Assembly (NCBI RefSeq): GCF_016906535.1
Contig: NC_057370.1
Coordinates: forward strand, 3,100,001 to 3,164,000
Source: Rhizoctonia solani
Lineage: Eukaryota > Basidiomycota > Agaricomycetes > Cantharellales > Ceratobasidiaceae
Direction: 5' to 3'
DNA: 64,000 nucleotides
Of the stretch, positions 1 through 15,897 are shown piece by piece (within the stretch, counting starts at the first letter, position 1; every line of letters begins with the position of its first letter). The notes below the pieces were generated by a model. The model was not told the origin of the DNA. It saw only the letters and a program-made list of their open reading frames with translations, and made no database searches. The translations under genes and the position numbers were made by a program.

Positions 1-1606
1 AGCTCGGCTTACGGCGAACGCCAAAAGTGAATCAATTTCCCGACCCTATGGGGTGACGTGGAGACATGCGACCGCATCACTCAATTCAAACGATCCGATC
101 GAGGACGCGAATGCACAGCTAATACTGCGAAAAGACCAGAAAGCTAACGGAGGGGAATCCCGTAACCTTGGAGCCGCGGGAGATCTCCTGTTCTTTGCTG
201 TTATGGATGGGCATGCGGGTCCTCATACCTCCCGGTTACTCGCGAAAGCACTCATACCTGCTGTAGCACTTGAGCTTTCTACCCTCGATCGAGCGTCGAT
301 CGAGCTAAGGGGGGTCGACTCACTAGATAAATCTCAGGAGAGTTATCTGACAACTGCGTGGTCCTATTTTCAAGCACTTGTTCCCTTTTCCAGGCGCTTT
401 TCGTCACACGTCCCATCCGAAGATCCCAAATATATACAACTTGCTATTCAAACTGCATTTGCCAACTTGGATTCGGAGATCATCAACGCCCCGAGTCGGA
501 TACTCGAAATGCTCGAGTCCAAAGCGGACATGAAACCTTGGGAGCATCCAATGGCAGCGGCCAGTATGTTGCCTGCTCTCTCTGGGTCTTGCGCCCTTCT
601 GGCTGTTCTGGACACTGGGCGTCGTGACCTTCACGTTGCGGTGACCGGTGACTCTCGAGCAGTCGCAGGGTACTGGGATGAGGATTCGAATGGCCAAGGT
701 AAATGGAGAGTAGAAGTACTAACAGAAGACCAAACAGGTCGAAACATTAATGAGTACCATCGGTAAGTTCATTGCTTACCGTAGGGTCTTAGTCTGACAC
801 ATTGTCAGAATGGTTAAAGAGCATCCCCCGGATGAGGCGTCGTATGTCATCCAACGAGGGCGAGTTTTGGGTGAGTTGGTTGGACGGGCATATTGATTCA
901 TTGTCTCATTGCCTACTAGGGGGACTTGAGCCTACCAGGGCCTTCGGAGACGCAAATTACAAGTGGCCGAAAGAACTTCAAGAAAGGTACGGCTCATTCC
1001 TTCAACCGATGAGCTACCCTCTGATTAAGCCTTACTAGACTAGTATCTTCCCTCCTGGCACCAGGCTCCACTTACCGCAAAACGCCGGCTAACCTCAAGA
1101 CCCCTCCTTACGTGACCAGCCAGCCAGTGATAACGCGCCGCACACTAGATTTTTTGCCTTCTCCGAGCCGGCAGCCCAATTCAAAGAGTACATTACGATT
1201 TCTTGTACTGGCTACTGACGGGCTCTGGGACGAACTATCCTCTGCAGAGGTGGTGTCGCTAGTTGGCGGTTATCTTGAGGGCCGACGTGGAAATGTTTCG
1301 AAGGCACAACTGGCCAACACTGTTATCATCTCTAAATCGGCAGAAGGAGCCGGGATCGAAGGGAAGGATACAGCTAGCAAGGCTAAGCAAGGTTCGACAG
1401 ATGGAGAATGGGCCTTTGTGGACGAAAACATTGGCACTCACTTGATTAGAAACGCCTTTGGTGGAGCGGATAAGGAGAAATTGAGTCAACTTTTGTCGAT
1501 CCCTTCGCCTTACTCCAGGAGATACCGTGACGATGTAACAGTGACAGTTGTTTGGTGGGAGCCTAATGTACGAGAGGAACAAGACCGGATCGTACCAAAA
1601 CTATGA
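1..1606 (+). CDS. Mitochondrial-type PP2C protein phosphatase (PDP/Ptc5-like), 5' end outside window
   Basis: Metal-dependent Ser/Thr phosphatase of the PPM/PP2C class, closest in layout to fungal Ptc5 and pyruvate dehydrogenase phosphatases. The frame is already open at base 2, so the start and any targeting peptide lie upstream. Visible motifs in order are the metal-binding VMDGHAG, TGDSRAVAGYW, GGLEPTRAFGD, the core ATDGLWDE and the C-terminal RDDVTVTVVWWEP. At least two introns are needed, about 763-808 and 868-920, to join NINEYHR to MVKEHPPDEASYV and then to RVLGGLEPTRAFGD; another lies near 987-1060. The long insert between the DGHAG and GDSRA motifs is typical of PDP-like members. The family assignment is firm. 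Ptc5 versus another mitochondrial PP2C is inference, because the N-terminus is missing. Confidence 0.85.
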
Positions 1607-2399
1607 TCAGGTTGGTGCTTGCAGATATCGAATTTGCTGGCTGAAACTGTAAGATACATCGTTTTCGTTCACCACTTTTACTCTGTCCTAATGCATGTAC
1701 TACTCAAGTATATCGTGTACGCTTGAAAAATCTCACAATCAGATGCCTTGGGGCTTTATTCACGTCGAAATATCGGAAAGCGAAATTCACCGATCACGGC
1801 GGTATGTCTGCTGCACATCAACCTTATTACGAGAATAGCATGTCCCCCTTTGATTCTCCAACTCTCCAACTCTTTCGAAGTAGCCCCCAAATTCAAGCGT
1901 GCCAAGCAGCTCAGCCCATATTTGGTAATATCGCCATGAGCATGTCTATCTCTCACAGACAGCATGTATGCGCCAGAGTATAGCTGTTATGCCGCTACTA
2001 AGGAATATCCTAGACGCATCTATCTCTCATGACTTAACTTGCTTACTTGTTGGATAACAGTGCCGCATATGCGTGGATGAGCTGACCGACTTGTCCCGCA
2101 AAGAACAAAAGCATCCACTAATCGACTGATAACGGCCCACGGAGTGGACTACCTTTTACTTCAGGTTGGCCGAACTACCCCACATGCGCGCTTGATAGCT
2201 ACATTTCCGGCTGGGTGATACGTGCGTGCCGAGCCCGCATTCACGTCACATGGGTACTAGAAACCGTGCTATCACACATGCCCTCGGTCGGTCTCCACCG
2301 AACGTCATGATTAATTCTGTTGACGCAAACACTGAGCTGAATTAAAAGGAGACCTCGCAGTAATACTTGCTTTCCTATCGAAGTGCGATATCCACCTGA
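1607..2399. other. Intergenic, PP2C to MFS gene
   Basis: Contains the PP2C 3' flank and the presumed promoter of the MFS gene. Short ORFs here show no recognisable protein pattern. Confidence 0.5.
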
Positions 2400-4402
2400 A
2401 TGACCAGCGATTCAGGTGAACTTGATCATCACCAAAGGCAAGGCACTATGGCGTCTCCCTCCCCTACTATCACGCCTTCTATACGACACTCTTCCGATAC
2501 GCCTAAGGCGAATCAAGGTAAAGAAGGAGGGGTTGTTATAGTTGACTGGCTCCCTGGTGACCCCGAAAATCCCATGAATTGGAAGTTTTCATATAGACGA
2601 TCGATTAGTTTGATCGTAAGTGACATTCCGCATGAAATGCTCTCATATTTCGCAGCTCAATACATCGGCTTACAGATAGGATTGTCATGCTTTTGCGTAG
2701 CATTCTCATCCAGCTGCTATGCGGCTGCTGTTCCCGGTGTAATGAGAGAATTCGACCACAGGTTGGATGTTGCACTACTTGGCTTATCCCTTTTCGTGCT
2801 TGGATTTGGGCTTGGGCCATTGGTATGGGGACCCTTATCGGAGGCAAGTAGAGTACTTGTACATATCCACCCAAACAAACGTTGACACATATATTGATAG
2901 CTATATGGAAGAAAATTTGCCTTTTTAATGTCCTTCGTCCCGTACACCTTATTTCATCTTGGAGCGGGGCTTTCAAAGAACATTCAAACCCTGCTTGTCA
3001 TGAGACTACTTGGGGGCTGCTTTGGATCATCTGTGTTTAGCGTTCCAGGCGGGAATCTAGCAGACATGTTTACACAAGAAGAAAGGGGTCCCTTTGCCCT
3101 AGTAGTCCTTGCCGTAAGCCCACTACTTGGCCCCGTATGTGGACCTATTGTAGGAGTGTGTATATATGTTCTATTTCAACTATAGTAAGACATCAAACTG
3201 ACCACTTTTTCAAACAGGGTTTTATTTCCCAATCAAATGTTAGCTGGCGCTGGAACTTCTGGGTGATGCTGATTTTCTCCGGAACGGTGCTAGCTTTGTG
3301 TACTATATTTGTCCCTGAAACGGTAAATAGACATTTCTTACGCTACTAGGAGCCGGTTTAACCAAAGTTCAACTCACAGTGTCATCCTGTCCTCTTGAAA
3401 AAACGAGCCGCGAGACTAAAGAAGGTCAACCCAAATATCCAATACATGACCAAGTATGAAGGGACTCAATCTCAAAGCCCGTTTGATCTTCTTCGACTTG
3501 CGCTAAGTCGACCTATTTGTGAGTGCAATCTGTCATTAAAAATGAATGATTACACTTATATATGGTGCCAAATAGTACTACTTACTCACGAACCGATCGT
3601 TCTGGCACTTTCATTCTATACAGCTCTTGTTTATGGCACGCTCTATGGCTTGTTCGCTGCCTATCCCATTGTTTTCGTACAACATCGGCATTTCACTTAT
3701 GGTGAAAACGGACTCGCATTCCTCGGAATAGGCGTCGGTATATTACTGTCCATCATACTTGCCGGGATTGAGAATAAGCGGTATATACGAGCTGTACAAA
3801 AACACGGCGGACATGCTCCCCCTGAAGAAAGACTAATTCCAAGCTTTTATTCAGCCATCTTGCTTCCGGTCTCTTTGATATGGTTTGCTTGGTAAGCCTA
3901 CTTTAAGGGCTCGAATCATAGGCAAGGATACTAAAAGCATCAATCATATTATACATAGGACAACCTACCCTTCGGTTCACTGGATTGTCCCAATTCTATC
4001 AGGTATTCCTTTTGGTATTGGCTCAGTCTCGGGATTTACAGCCGTTGTTGCATACATGGTCGAGTGAGTTTTATAATAGGCGGTCGCAGAGGTACTGACA
4101 AATAGGCAGTTCTTACCCCTTATATGCAGCTAGTTGCCTAGCAGCCAACGCGATAATGCGATCCGTTGTAGCATTTGCTTTCCCCCTTTTTATCCCTCAC
4201 CTTTTCCAAAAGGCGGGCGATCAATGGGGCACCATGTTCTGCGCTTTTCTTGCATTGGTATGCGTGCCAATACCATTTATTCTTTACGTGAGTTTATCCT
4301 ATCTTCGCTTCGGCGGGAATTTGGCTTAAACAAATTGCACAGAAATATGGTCCAAACATTAGAGCGAGATCCAAGCTTACAGAACAGCTCATAACGGGCT
4401 AA
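2400..4402 (+). CDS. MFS transporter, DHA1 drug:H+ antiporter type (polyamine/drug efflux-like)
   Basis: Twelve-TM major facilitator protein of the plasma membrane. The N-terminal cytoplasmic segment ends in VDWLPGDPENPMNW, a hallmark of the fungal DHA1 (Tpo/Flr1) group. It is followed by TM1-like sequence, LSLFVLGFGLGPLVWGPLSE, a GRKF-type loop after an intron near 2843-2905, and VSPLLGPVCGPIVG in the motif C region. The central loop carries KKRAARLKKVNPN, and a second helix bundle includes GTLYGLFAAYPIVF. About seven exons are needed, with introns near 2610-2675, 3155-3218, 3320-3395, 3518-3580, 3890-3960, 4062-4110 and 4287-4342. The C-terminus is KLTEQLITG. Start 2400 or the in-frame ATG at 2448 are both possible. 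The substrate is unknown. Confidence 0.85.
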
Positions 4403-4782
4403 TGCGATAGACCATTTGAGAACGGGTCTAGCTTACACGCTCGGCTTGTATAATGCACCTTGTTTTACGTTGTAAATATTAGGTTTTGAGATATTTCGAT
4501 GAACTTACCTAGGAACTATATATAGGTCCAGTGTCCAAGGCACGTGCTCCAAAAGCTCTGTCAGTCATAGAATTTCAATTGGGCGTGTTCCAATTTCAGG
4601 GTTAATTGCAACGTCAACCAGTAAATGACCACAATTACCTTGTACAATTGGATATTTTCGAAAATCGCCCAGTGGTAACACTCCAAGCTCGGCCATTTAT
4701 CATGCATCGACTATTTAGATCAAATAGCATATCCTCACTTTTACGGCTGCGTTGGTCAAGGTTTGTGGTGGAGTAACTAATC
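4403..4782. other. Intergenic
   Basis: Holds the MFS 3' flank and the upstream region of the next gene. No gene seen. Confidence 0.5.
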
Positions 4783-5580
4783 ATGGAAGTCGCGGCTAAT
4801 CTGCGTGGCAGACAAGCTGATGAATTGACTTCAACACCACGTCTAGCTAAAGTACTCGATATACCAGGTTTAGACAACCTAAGAACCTATTATGCTGCTA
4901 CTATGGCCCTAGTTCAGGGATCCCCGGCCCGTCCGGGGCTTCCACCTGAACTTGTGATATACATATGTCGACTGGCTGACTTCGAGGTTGTTCGTATAAC
5001 AAGATCACCAGAAGGAATAAAAGAAGTTCGTGCTTGGAGCCCGAAAATTGAATCGCGCCTTTGGTTTCAAACCAAACCTCTGAAAAAACCGATACTCAGT
5101 CGCATCAAGAGCATTCAACTGATCACTATGTCGCGTCACCAAGGATGGGTTAATAACCGATCGGTACGTATACGTAATAAATCTATTGCATATAAAACTA
5201 ATTGAAGTGCATCATAGGGTGGCTCTTGGAGTTGGTTTGAAGTTCGTATTGCTTGTCCAGGAGATGAAAATCCTTCACAATTTGAAGCCAAACTCCGAGG
5301 GGATGGATATGATGCATCCTGGAGGAGCCACAGCAACCCGGTTGAGCAAGAAGCATCTTCACAAGAAATAGAGTTTACCGAGCACAGAGGCTTACTATTT
5401 GGAACCGACAATCAACTGTGGCACGAGATTAAGGAAGGAGACGCACTACAAGTAGTGCTAAAAGCTCAGTTCTCTGGATGGGCAAACATCGCCAGCGATG
5501 GAGCTTTGAAGATTGTCACATGGTGGGAGCCATCACCCGAGATGCTGGATTTATTATACAATAGGTGTAAGCGCCAGTAG
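4783..5580 (+). CDS. Unrecognised two-part protein, family member 1 (LPPEL helix + WWEPSPEM C-terminus)
   Basis: Not a family I can name. Exon 1 encodes an N-terminal stretch with LPPELVIYICRLADFE, which resembles the first helix of an F-box but is too short to call. It is followed by RAWSPKIESRLWFQTKPLKK and SIQLITMSRHQGWV. After an intron (about 5164-5217, GTACGT...CATAG), exon 2 encodes GSWSWFEVRI, LRGDGYDASWRSHSNPVEQE, EHRGLLFGTDNQLWHEIKEGD and a tail with FSGWANIASDGALK, WWEPSPEMLDLL and CKRQ. The regularly spaced aromatic and Gly residues suggest a beta-rich C-terminal domain (inference). Closely related sequence lies at 6364-7226 and 7834-7920, so this is a local tandem family. This copy is the only one whose frame is open throughout. 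Confidence 0.7.
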
Positions 5581-6363
5581 CGCCTGGTTAATATATGACC
5601 ATTGGAATAATATGGTTGACATTCCAAATTTCTGGTAAATGTAGGATAATTTTGGGGCCAATGCAGAGCGTAGAACATCAGTCACCATGGTGAATTCCCA
5701 CTGTATTGTGCACTGTATGCATTTTACACTTTTGAGTGCAAGGCCATTTGCTGCAAGCGTATGTCAAAATAGATGCACTTAGTCCCTGGGTTAAGTTATT
5801 ATCCCCTACACATTTCCTGACTCTGGAACACCCGACGGGGCTCCAGGAAGCGTGAAGAGTCAATTCTGTACAATTTGTTTATTGAATACTGGGTGAATTT
5901 CTTACAGAATTCCGCCCGCTAGCTATAGCGGCCAAGCTCAAGATAGCCCGGAGAGCGGTCTATACAGACTGTTGCCATCAGGTTACCCTCGGGTTATTAG
6001 TGCTATTTGTTGAAAGACACACAAAGTAGTCAACGCAGAGGGGCCAAATGTATTCAAAGTAAGACAAAATTTTTAAGTACACGGGGAGAAGTCTTCGGAA
6101 GATCTCTTCCGGTCCTGTACAGTACATGCAGAATAGACGCCGAATACACGATATTCCAACACTATTTATCCTAGTGAATTATCTAGGGTAACAATAAGGA
6201 TTCCACTGTAGAAAGAAAGCTAATTTCTACGTAATTGTACTGCAATACGTATGTATGGCCGGGAAATCGTGTACCGGACCCGGCTTTAATACCGACTTAC
6301 GATACAGCCCTTGTGGCTGCCATCCTTTTCTCAGCCTCATCACTCTCGAGTGTTCCACGAGCA
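5581..6363. other. Spacer between tandem family copies
   Basis: About 780 bp separating the two family members. No coding pattern and no similarity to either copy was seen by eye. Confidence 0.4.
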
Positions 6364-7226
6364 ATGAGCGATACTGATAGCATAAATTCTTGGTCAAGCC
6401 ACTCAAGTTCACTGCAGCCAAGGGAAGGGTCAGTACTGACGTCATATTTCCTGCTCATGACCAAGTTGTAGGTTGCTAACTGCTTAGTTAGGCCTTTGCT
6501 ATCACATCCACAACTTAACCCCGATGTTATTAAATCATATTATACCGCCTTCGCCGGACTGTTAAACGGCTCAAGCGACCGCCAGGCGCTTCCCTTGGAA
6601 CTTGTTTTACATATATGTCGGCTGGCGGCGTTCGAACGCTGGCTAACAATACGCGCGCCGGAGGGTCGGAAAGTACAGACATGGGGCTCGGAGGTCAAAT
6701 CTGTTGTCTGGTTCTAATCCTGGCCATTTACGAGTCAGATGCTCAGGGGCACCAAGAGTGTTCAGTTGGTTACAATGTCAAGACACCAAGGTTGGGTGGG
6801 TGACCGAAATGTGAGCATGACGTAGCTTATCCTTGGACTTGTGCTGAACTACCAGCTAAAAAGGCTGGTTCGTGGAGTTGGTTTGAAGTTCGAGTCGCAC
6901 AGCCTGTAGACAAAGAAGACACTAACCGTTTAGAAGTCAAACGACATCTGGATGGCAGTGAGATGTCTTGGTGTAGTCATGCCCACCCAGTTGATCAGGA
7001 AACCGCACAACAGCAGGGGAATTTTGCTGAACACAAGGGCCTTGTGTTCGATTCGGATCACGAGTTATGGGACGAGGTTGGGGAGGGCGATGTGCTTCAG
7101 GTCGTGATGAAAGTCCAATTTGGCGGGTGGGCCAACAAGGCGTCCGATGGTATGCTACAAATCAGCACATGGTGGGAACCTTCAACCGAAATGTTGGACA
7201 TGATGGGGCAGAGTGGCAAAATCTGA
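6364..7226 (+). pseudogene. Family member 2, with internal stop codon
   Basis: Paralogue of the gene at 4783. A short first exon begins MSDTDSINSW at 6364. The main region carries LPLELVLHICRLAAFE, KVQTWGSEVKSVVWF, then QLVTMSRHQGWVGDRN, and after an intron (about 6811-6864) GSWSWFEVRVAQP, FAEHKGLVFDSDHELWDEVGEGD, FGGWANKASDGML and WWEPSTEMLDMM. Homology continues on both sides of a TAA at about 6716-6718 that follows WF. The intact paralogue has Gln (CAA) at that place, so one C-to-T change explains the stop. Both halves otherwise remain well conserved, so inactivation would be recent, or the stop is a base error. Confidence 0.65.
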
Positions 7227-7833
7227 TTCCTTGGCCGCGTCTTCGATCAAGTACGTTTGATAGTTGGGCTAAATTCACAATAGATGAGGGATGACCTCTC
7301 GGTCTGTAAATAGCGTCTGCTGGGGGTGGAATATAACAGCTTGAATCCTCGCCCGATTGGAAAATATATTTTCATAAGAATAGCTGCATATTGATCTCAG
7401 CTTATCACCAAAAAGACTTAGCTGGATCATAAGACACAAACTTTCCGTTTGGAAGCTTGCCCCGATGTACGATATTCCTAAATTATCTAATGTAAGTAGC
7501 AGTAATCATTGGAGACAACTCCAAATCAATGTCCCCATTGTACATGTTTTATGCAGCTGCTGTTATATGCATATAACCCACAATTGTAATTATTTGGTGT
7601 CGATATGTATACATTATTGCACAATACAGGGCATGTACTCTAATTCCTAGGCCAACATTAGGATATGGGTGACTAACAAATACTAGACCGCTCTCTTCCA
7701 GCTCTCAACCTGTTTCGGGATTTATCGAAATGAATTATAACATATACAAAGTTTATTTGAGCTTGTTTTCCACCTACGTGGGTAGGCCGAATTCGAATCT
7801 TGAACGATAAAAGAACCGACAGCAAGTAGCAAG
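7227..7833. other. Spacer downstream of family member 2
   Basis: AT-rich, with no coding pattern seen. Confidence 0.4.
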
Positions 7834-7920
7834 AAAACCCGCACATGGAGACCAGAAGTCGAGTCATCTGTGTGGTTCCAAGTCCAGCCCTTTAAAAAGC
7901 AAACAATTAGGCAAGCTTAA
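7834..7920 (+). pseudogene. Family member 3, exon relic
   Basis: A short stretch in one frame reads RTWRPEVESSVWFQVQPFKK and then stops. It aligns with RAWSPKIESRLWFQTKPLKK of the gene at 4783 and with the matching segment at about 6675-6716. Neither the upstream LPxEL part nor the downstream WSWFEV/WWEP part is present, so this is a decayed fragment of a third tandem copy. The spacing of Trp and Phe makes chance similarity unlikely. Confidence 0.6.
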
Positions 7921-8344
7921 AACATTTAATTAATGGCGATCCCATGTCATCGGGGTTGCGGTACCTGTGTTTCTAGGAGCAGGCTTAGTTTTATGAATGT
8001 TCTGATTCGTTAGCCTGAAAAGGGGCCCTAAGAGCCAGTGCGACTTCCAGTTGCTCAAAATACGGGAGAGATTACCAAGTCAGACAAGTCCCGCCCAAAT
8101 CAAAATGAGATGCATTAGTGCGGTCATCAACATAAAGTCTATACGGAGACTAGCGAGCAACGGACAGTTCATGCAGGGTGCAACAGCGGGATGTTTGGTT
8201 CTGAACGGAAGATATAGATGGAAATTGAGGAATTTGAAGGAAAGGCGAACAAGTCCAGTCAAATGTTTATTTATGGACGCGTTGATTAGTATATGACGAT
8301 CGACCCAATGGCACGTGATCGCGATCATCCAGAAAGCCACAACG

Positions 8345-12574
<4,230 letters not shown>

Positions 12575-12714
12575 TTATTCAATTATGCATGCCCTGGAGG
12601 ATACGAGATGAATGATGTTGTGTTTCTTGGACTTTTTCAATATTTTATGCTACTCATATTTGGGTTCTTCAGTAGCCGCCCTTACGCTGGTGATCTTCCT
12701 AATGCTTAAATCAA

Positions 12715-13854
12715 TCAATATGCAGTGTTTTTCGCCTGTACTAGAGCCTCCGCGATAATTTTGCTGTGAGTTATTGCGCGTTGAGTGATAGTCTCTAGCG
12801 TAGCGCTGGGGGCCGAAAACCCGACTTGATTTATCCCACCAAGTGCACCTGAGGATACGTCTATCGTCACTGTGATTGCTGCATCAAGCAATGGTTCTTC
12901 GAATGACGACGGGTCGGATATCAGATGCGCCCTATCACCGAGTTAGATTCAAACTTGCGAAGTGAAAACTGAACTATATACCTATCGAAAATACCAAATG
13001 AAATCGTAACTGGCATATGCGTGAGAGCAAGTGGTAATGTCTCAGTCCGCGAACATGTGGTTCGTCCAGTGTCAAGATCATAGGTGGGTACAGGTATCCT
13101 CGCTGGAAGAATACCTCAATTCACACATGATTTGATGCCTTTTAAATTGAGGCGCACCGTTTGTAAAGCAGCTACAACCGCGAGCATGGTTGCATCCAGA
13201 ATATTTCCGTCATAGTTGATGCATACCGCATCGACGTATATCACCCACGCAGCTTTTCCGGTATGAATGCATAACGTTTTGGGATCGATTGCGTTTGAAC
13301 TATAGGTCAGTTTCGTAAGGATAGCTATAGGTGAAACATAAAGAAACAAACGTACGAGGACAAAATGTCACTTATTTTTTCTGATAACATCTGGGCCTCT
13401 TCAGCTGGAGGTCCGGGTTTGAACTTGGGTGAACAAATGGCGGGAAGATCAAGATTCGGGACTACAGCGGTCAATTATATATGGGTTCATGGTGAAGAGT
13501 ATAATAAAAAAAACCTCACCAATGAACCCTTCGCTAGGACGCTCAAGATCTGGCTCTGCTATCTCGGCTTTGACCCCACATACAATCGTCGAGTCTCCTA
13601 TACGAACTAGAAACCATTTGCGGTGGATATTGAACCTGTAAGTTTAGGAATATTATACATATGCAAATTTTGAGAAAAGGTGGTAAAGTCTTACCGACGT
13701 TAATTCGGACATCTCTCCACGCATCCACCTTCCTTCCGTCTGGCCTAAATCCTTCCGCAATAAATCGTTCGAAATATGTTCGAGGGTGGAGACGCTGGAA
13801 GGTAGACGCCTCGAGGTCTACCCGAGATGGCGTTTGCCCTGTGGACTCTGCCAT
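12715..13854 (-). CDS. RRP43: Exosome complex subunit RRP43 (EXOSC8-like, RNase PH fold)
   Basis: Structural RNase-PH-like subunit of the nuclear and cytoplasmic RNA exosome ring. It starts MAESTGQTPSRVDLE at 13854. Exon 1 has LHPRTYFERFIAEGFRPDGR and ends RINVG. Exon 2 has the expected GSISTANG, then RIGDSTIVCGVKAEIAEPDL. Exon 3 gives VPNLDLPAICSPKFKPGPPA. Exon 4 (about 13165-13345) gives AWVIYVDAVCINYDGNILDA. Later exons give PTYDLDTGRTTCS, LPLALTHMPVTISFGIFDR, SDPSSFEEPLLDAAI and the end EALVQAKNTAY. In exon 2, SISTANG and LVRIGD are in frames one base apart (13603-13619), an apparent single-base deletion. The start is head-to-head with the LARP7-like gene. Confidence 0.92.
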
Positions 13855-14031
13855 GTCTAAATTTGAGCGATGTTCTACATCTATATAAATGACCCAGGCC
13901 AAAACTCACCAATTGAAGTTGAAAATAAAGAAAGTGATTACTCCTGGATAGGACCCTGTCGCAAGCGCCAAAATAGTTCCCGGCAAACGCGTGATCGCCG
14001 AACTACGTCTCTTGGTCTCCTCTGCTTTGGC
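13855..14031. promoter_or_regulatory. Bidirectional promoter region, RRP43 / LARP7-like
   Basis: The RRP43 start codon (13854, minus) and the 5' part of the plus-strand LARP7-like gene are divergent and close. The intervening sequence must hold both promoters unless the LARP7-like gene has an unseen upstream exon here. No motif was recognised. Confidence 0.35.
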
Positions 14032-15897
14032 ATGTTTTACCCCGAAGTCTTGCTAAACGCGCTGTGAAACCAGTTGGAAATCAGTCTGGATCATCTATTA
14101 TCGGCACAAGTTTTTGAATCTAAAAAACGAACTACCTGACGAACAAAGTTCGGCGACCAGCAGTGATGACTCTGACACTGGCCATAGCGACGATAGTGGT
14201 TCGGGTTCAGGTCCCGGCTTCGAGTCTGATTCCAACTCGAATTCTGACAAAAATTCAAATCCCGTTGGATCCGTAGACCAGCCAAGACTGCGACTCCTAG
14301 CTCTCGCCAAAAGCATTTCGACCCCTCTGAGATTGCTGCTCGCCTGGAACTTGCACTCTCGGACCTCTCGCTCTGGAGAAACGAATCCCTGTACCAACGT
14401 GTAGCCGGAACATCTGACTGGTGTAAGTTGCTTCCTACTTCTCCGCACATAAACTAAATTCCAAGTGCCAGTTATCCCATTTTCTCGACTTCGGGACCAC
14501 CCGCTTCTCTCCTCTATATTTATTGAAGAAGTCAATGTACCAGATGCATCGCTGGTCAATGCGTTAAGATCACATGGCTGGGGAAACTTTGAGTTTCAAA
14601 TGAGGCTACGCGAGCCTAGTAGTGCTGCCTGGAAGGATAAGGGGAAAGCACCGTCTGGGTGGGTGGGTGCCGCCGGCGGATACGAAATTCGGAGTAAATG
14701 GTGGGCCAAGAGAGAAAGTGGGTGGATGGATGCGCTAGCTTCTGTCGAGGAGCGGAATTGGATGGCGAGAATGGTTTATGTTGTAAGTTGGACTGTTCTT
14801 TTCCGGCTTCCTGCTCTTATTGGGACTTGAATCTGTGCTTGTAGGAACGTGTTCCTCAGTCAATCCGATCAGTATGGTCGTTATACCACTTTATATCTGC
14901 GTTCTTTTCTTCTGAGGAATCAGAATGTCAAGTTGTACACGATATACTAATACCGACAGCTGAACCATCTCTCATCAACCCCCAACCAGGGCGTTTCCGA
15001 GGACAAGCGTTCGTAGTTTTCGCAACGTACGAATTAGCCCAGACTTTTTGTAAACGCTGGGTTTGGAATGCTCCTCATGGTACGGGCTCCGATAAACAGC
15101 CAGAATTCAAATCGGGCAACCAGTGGAATAAGGAAGCCGCTGAAGTAACTGCGGAATCGTCTGGTTTTCGATCTTTAAGCAAGTGCGTAGACACCCTACC
15201 AGTTACTTTTGGTATACTATATATTCTAGGCCGCAATGGGATAAATTAAAAGCAGAGTACCTTGAGCATCAAGCCCGAATCCTCAAACAAGGACCCCGAC
15301 GCCCAAAAACAGATAAACGTTGCAACGATAGCACCTCAGACACTGCTGTTCCTATTCCAGCTCCTGCACGGCCGCCTCGTCAGGCACCTGCCCCTCGCCA
15401 AGTTGAGTCTCGGCCTCCGCCATTCCCGCCAGGTATCCTCGTTTTCGTCAAACGCATTCATCCAGAAACAAATAAAACAACGCTCAAAAATCTCTTCACT
15501 CGAGGTGCTCCTAATGGTGTAGAGTACATAGATTTCCAAAAAGGCATTGACAGTGTGCGTTTATGCTTCCCCATCCTAACACCGAGTCGATACAGACTAT
15601 CCTAATATCTAAACAACAGGCACATGTCCGTTTGCGAACTCCAGCTGACGCGGTGCTTTTGACTAACTACCTTTCCAAACATAAATTCTCCCAAAAGACG
15701 GATTGGATGACGTCGGACAAGAATCAAGTACGAATCCGATAGAAGCAGAAGTTGTTCTTGGGACTAGAGAAGCCAACTACTGGGCCAAAGTCCCAGAGAA
15801 GGTTAGAATGGATGCCGTAGCCAAGGCAGGATTAGCCGGAGACAGGGATGGAAACGAAGAGTCGAAAGGTAGAAGGAAGAGGCAAAGAAAAATATAG
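14032..15897 (+). CDS. LARP7/Pof8-like protein: degenerate La module, RRM, C-terminal xRRM
   Basis: RNA-binding protein of the La-related 7 group, whose members bind telomerase RNA or 7SK/U6 snRNA. The N-terminal part has an acidic Ser/Asp repeat (about 14150-14250) and EIAARLELALSDLSLWRNES; with IPFSRLRDHPLLSSIF this is a weak La motif. A central RRM-like region (about 14845-15065) holds RSVWSLYHFISAFF and GRFRGQAFVVFATYELA. A Pro-rich linker follows. The C-terminal xRRM has ILVFVKRIHPETNKTTLKNLF, EYIDFQKGIDS/AHVRLRTPADA over an intron (about 15557-15619), and the diagnostic EANYWAKVPEKVR helix with a Lys/Arg tail. Frame breaks of one base occur near 14110, 14272 and 15684-15738. The exact start is uncertain; coding may begin upstream of 14032. 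LARP7 membership is good; a telomerase role is inference from fission yeast Pof8. Confidence 0.72.
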
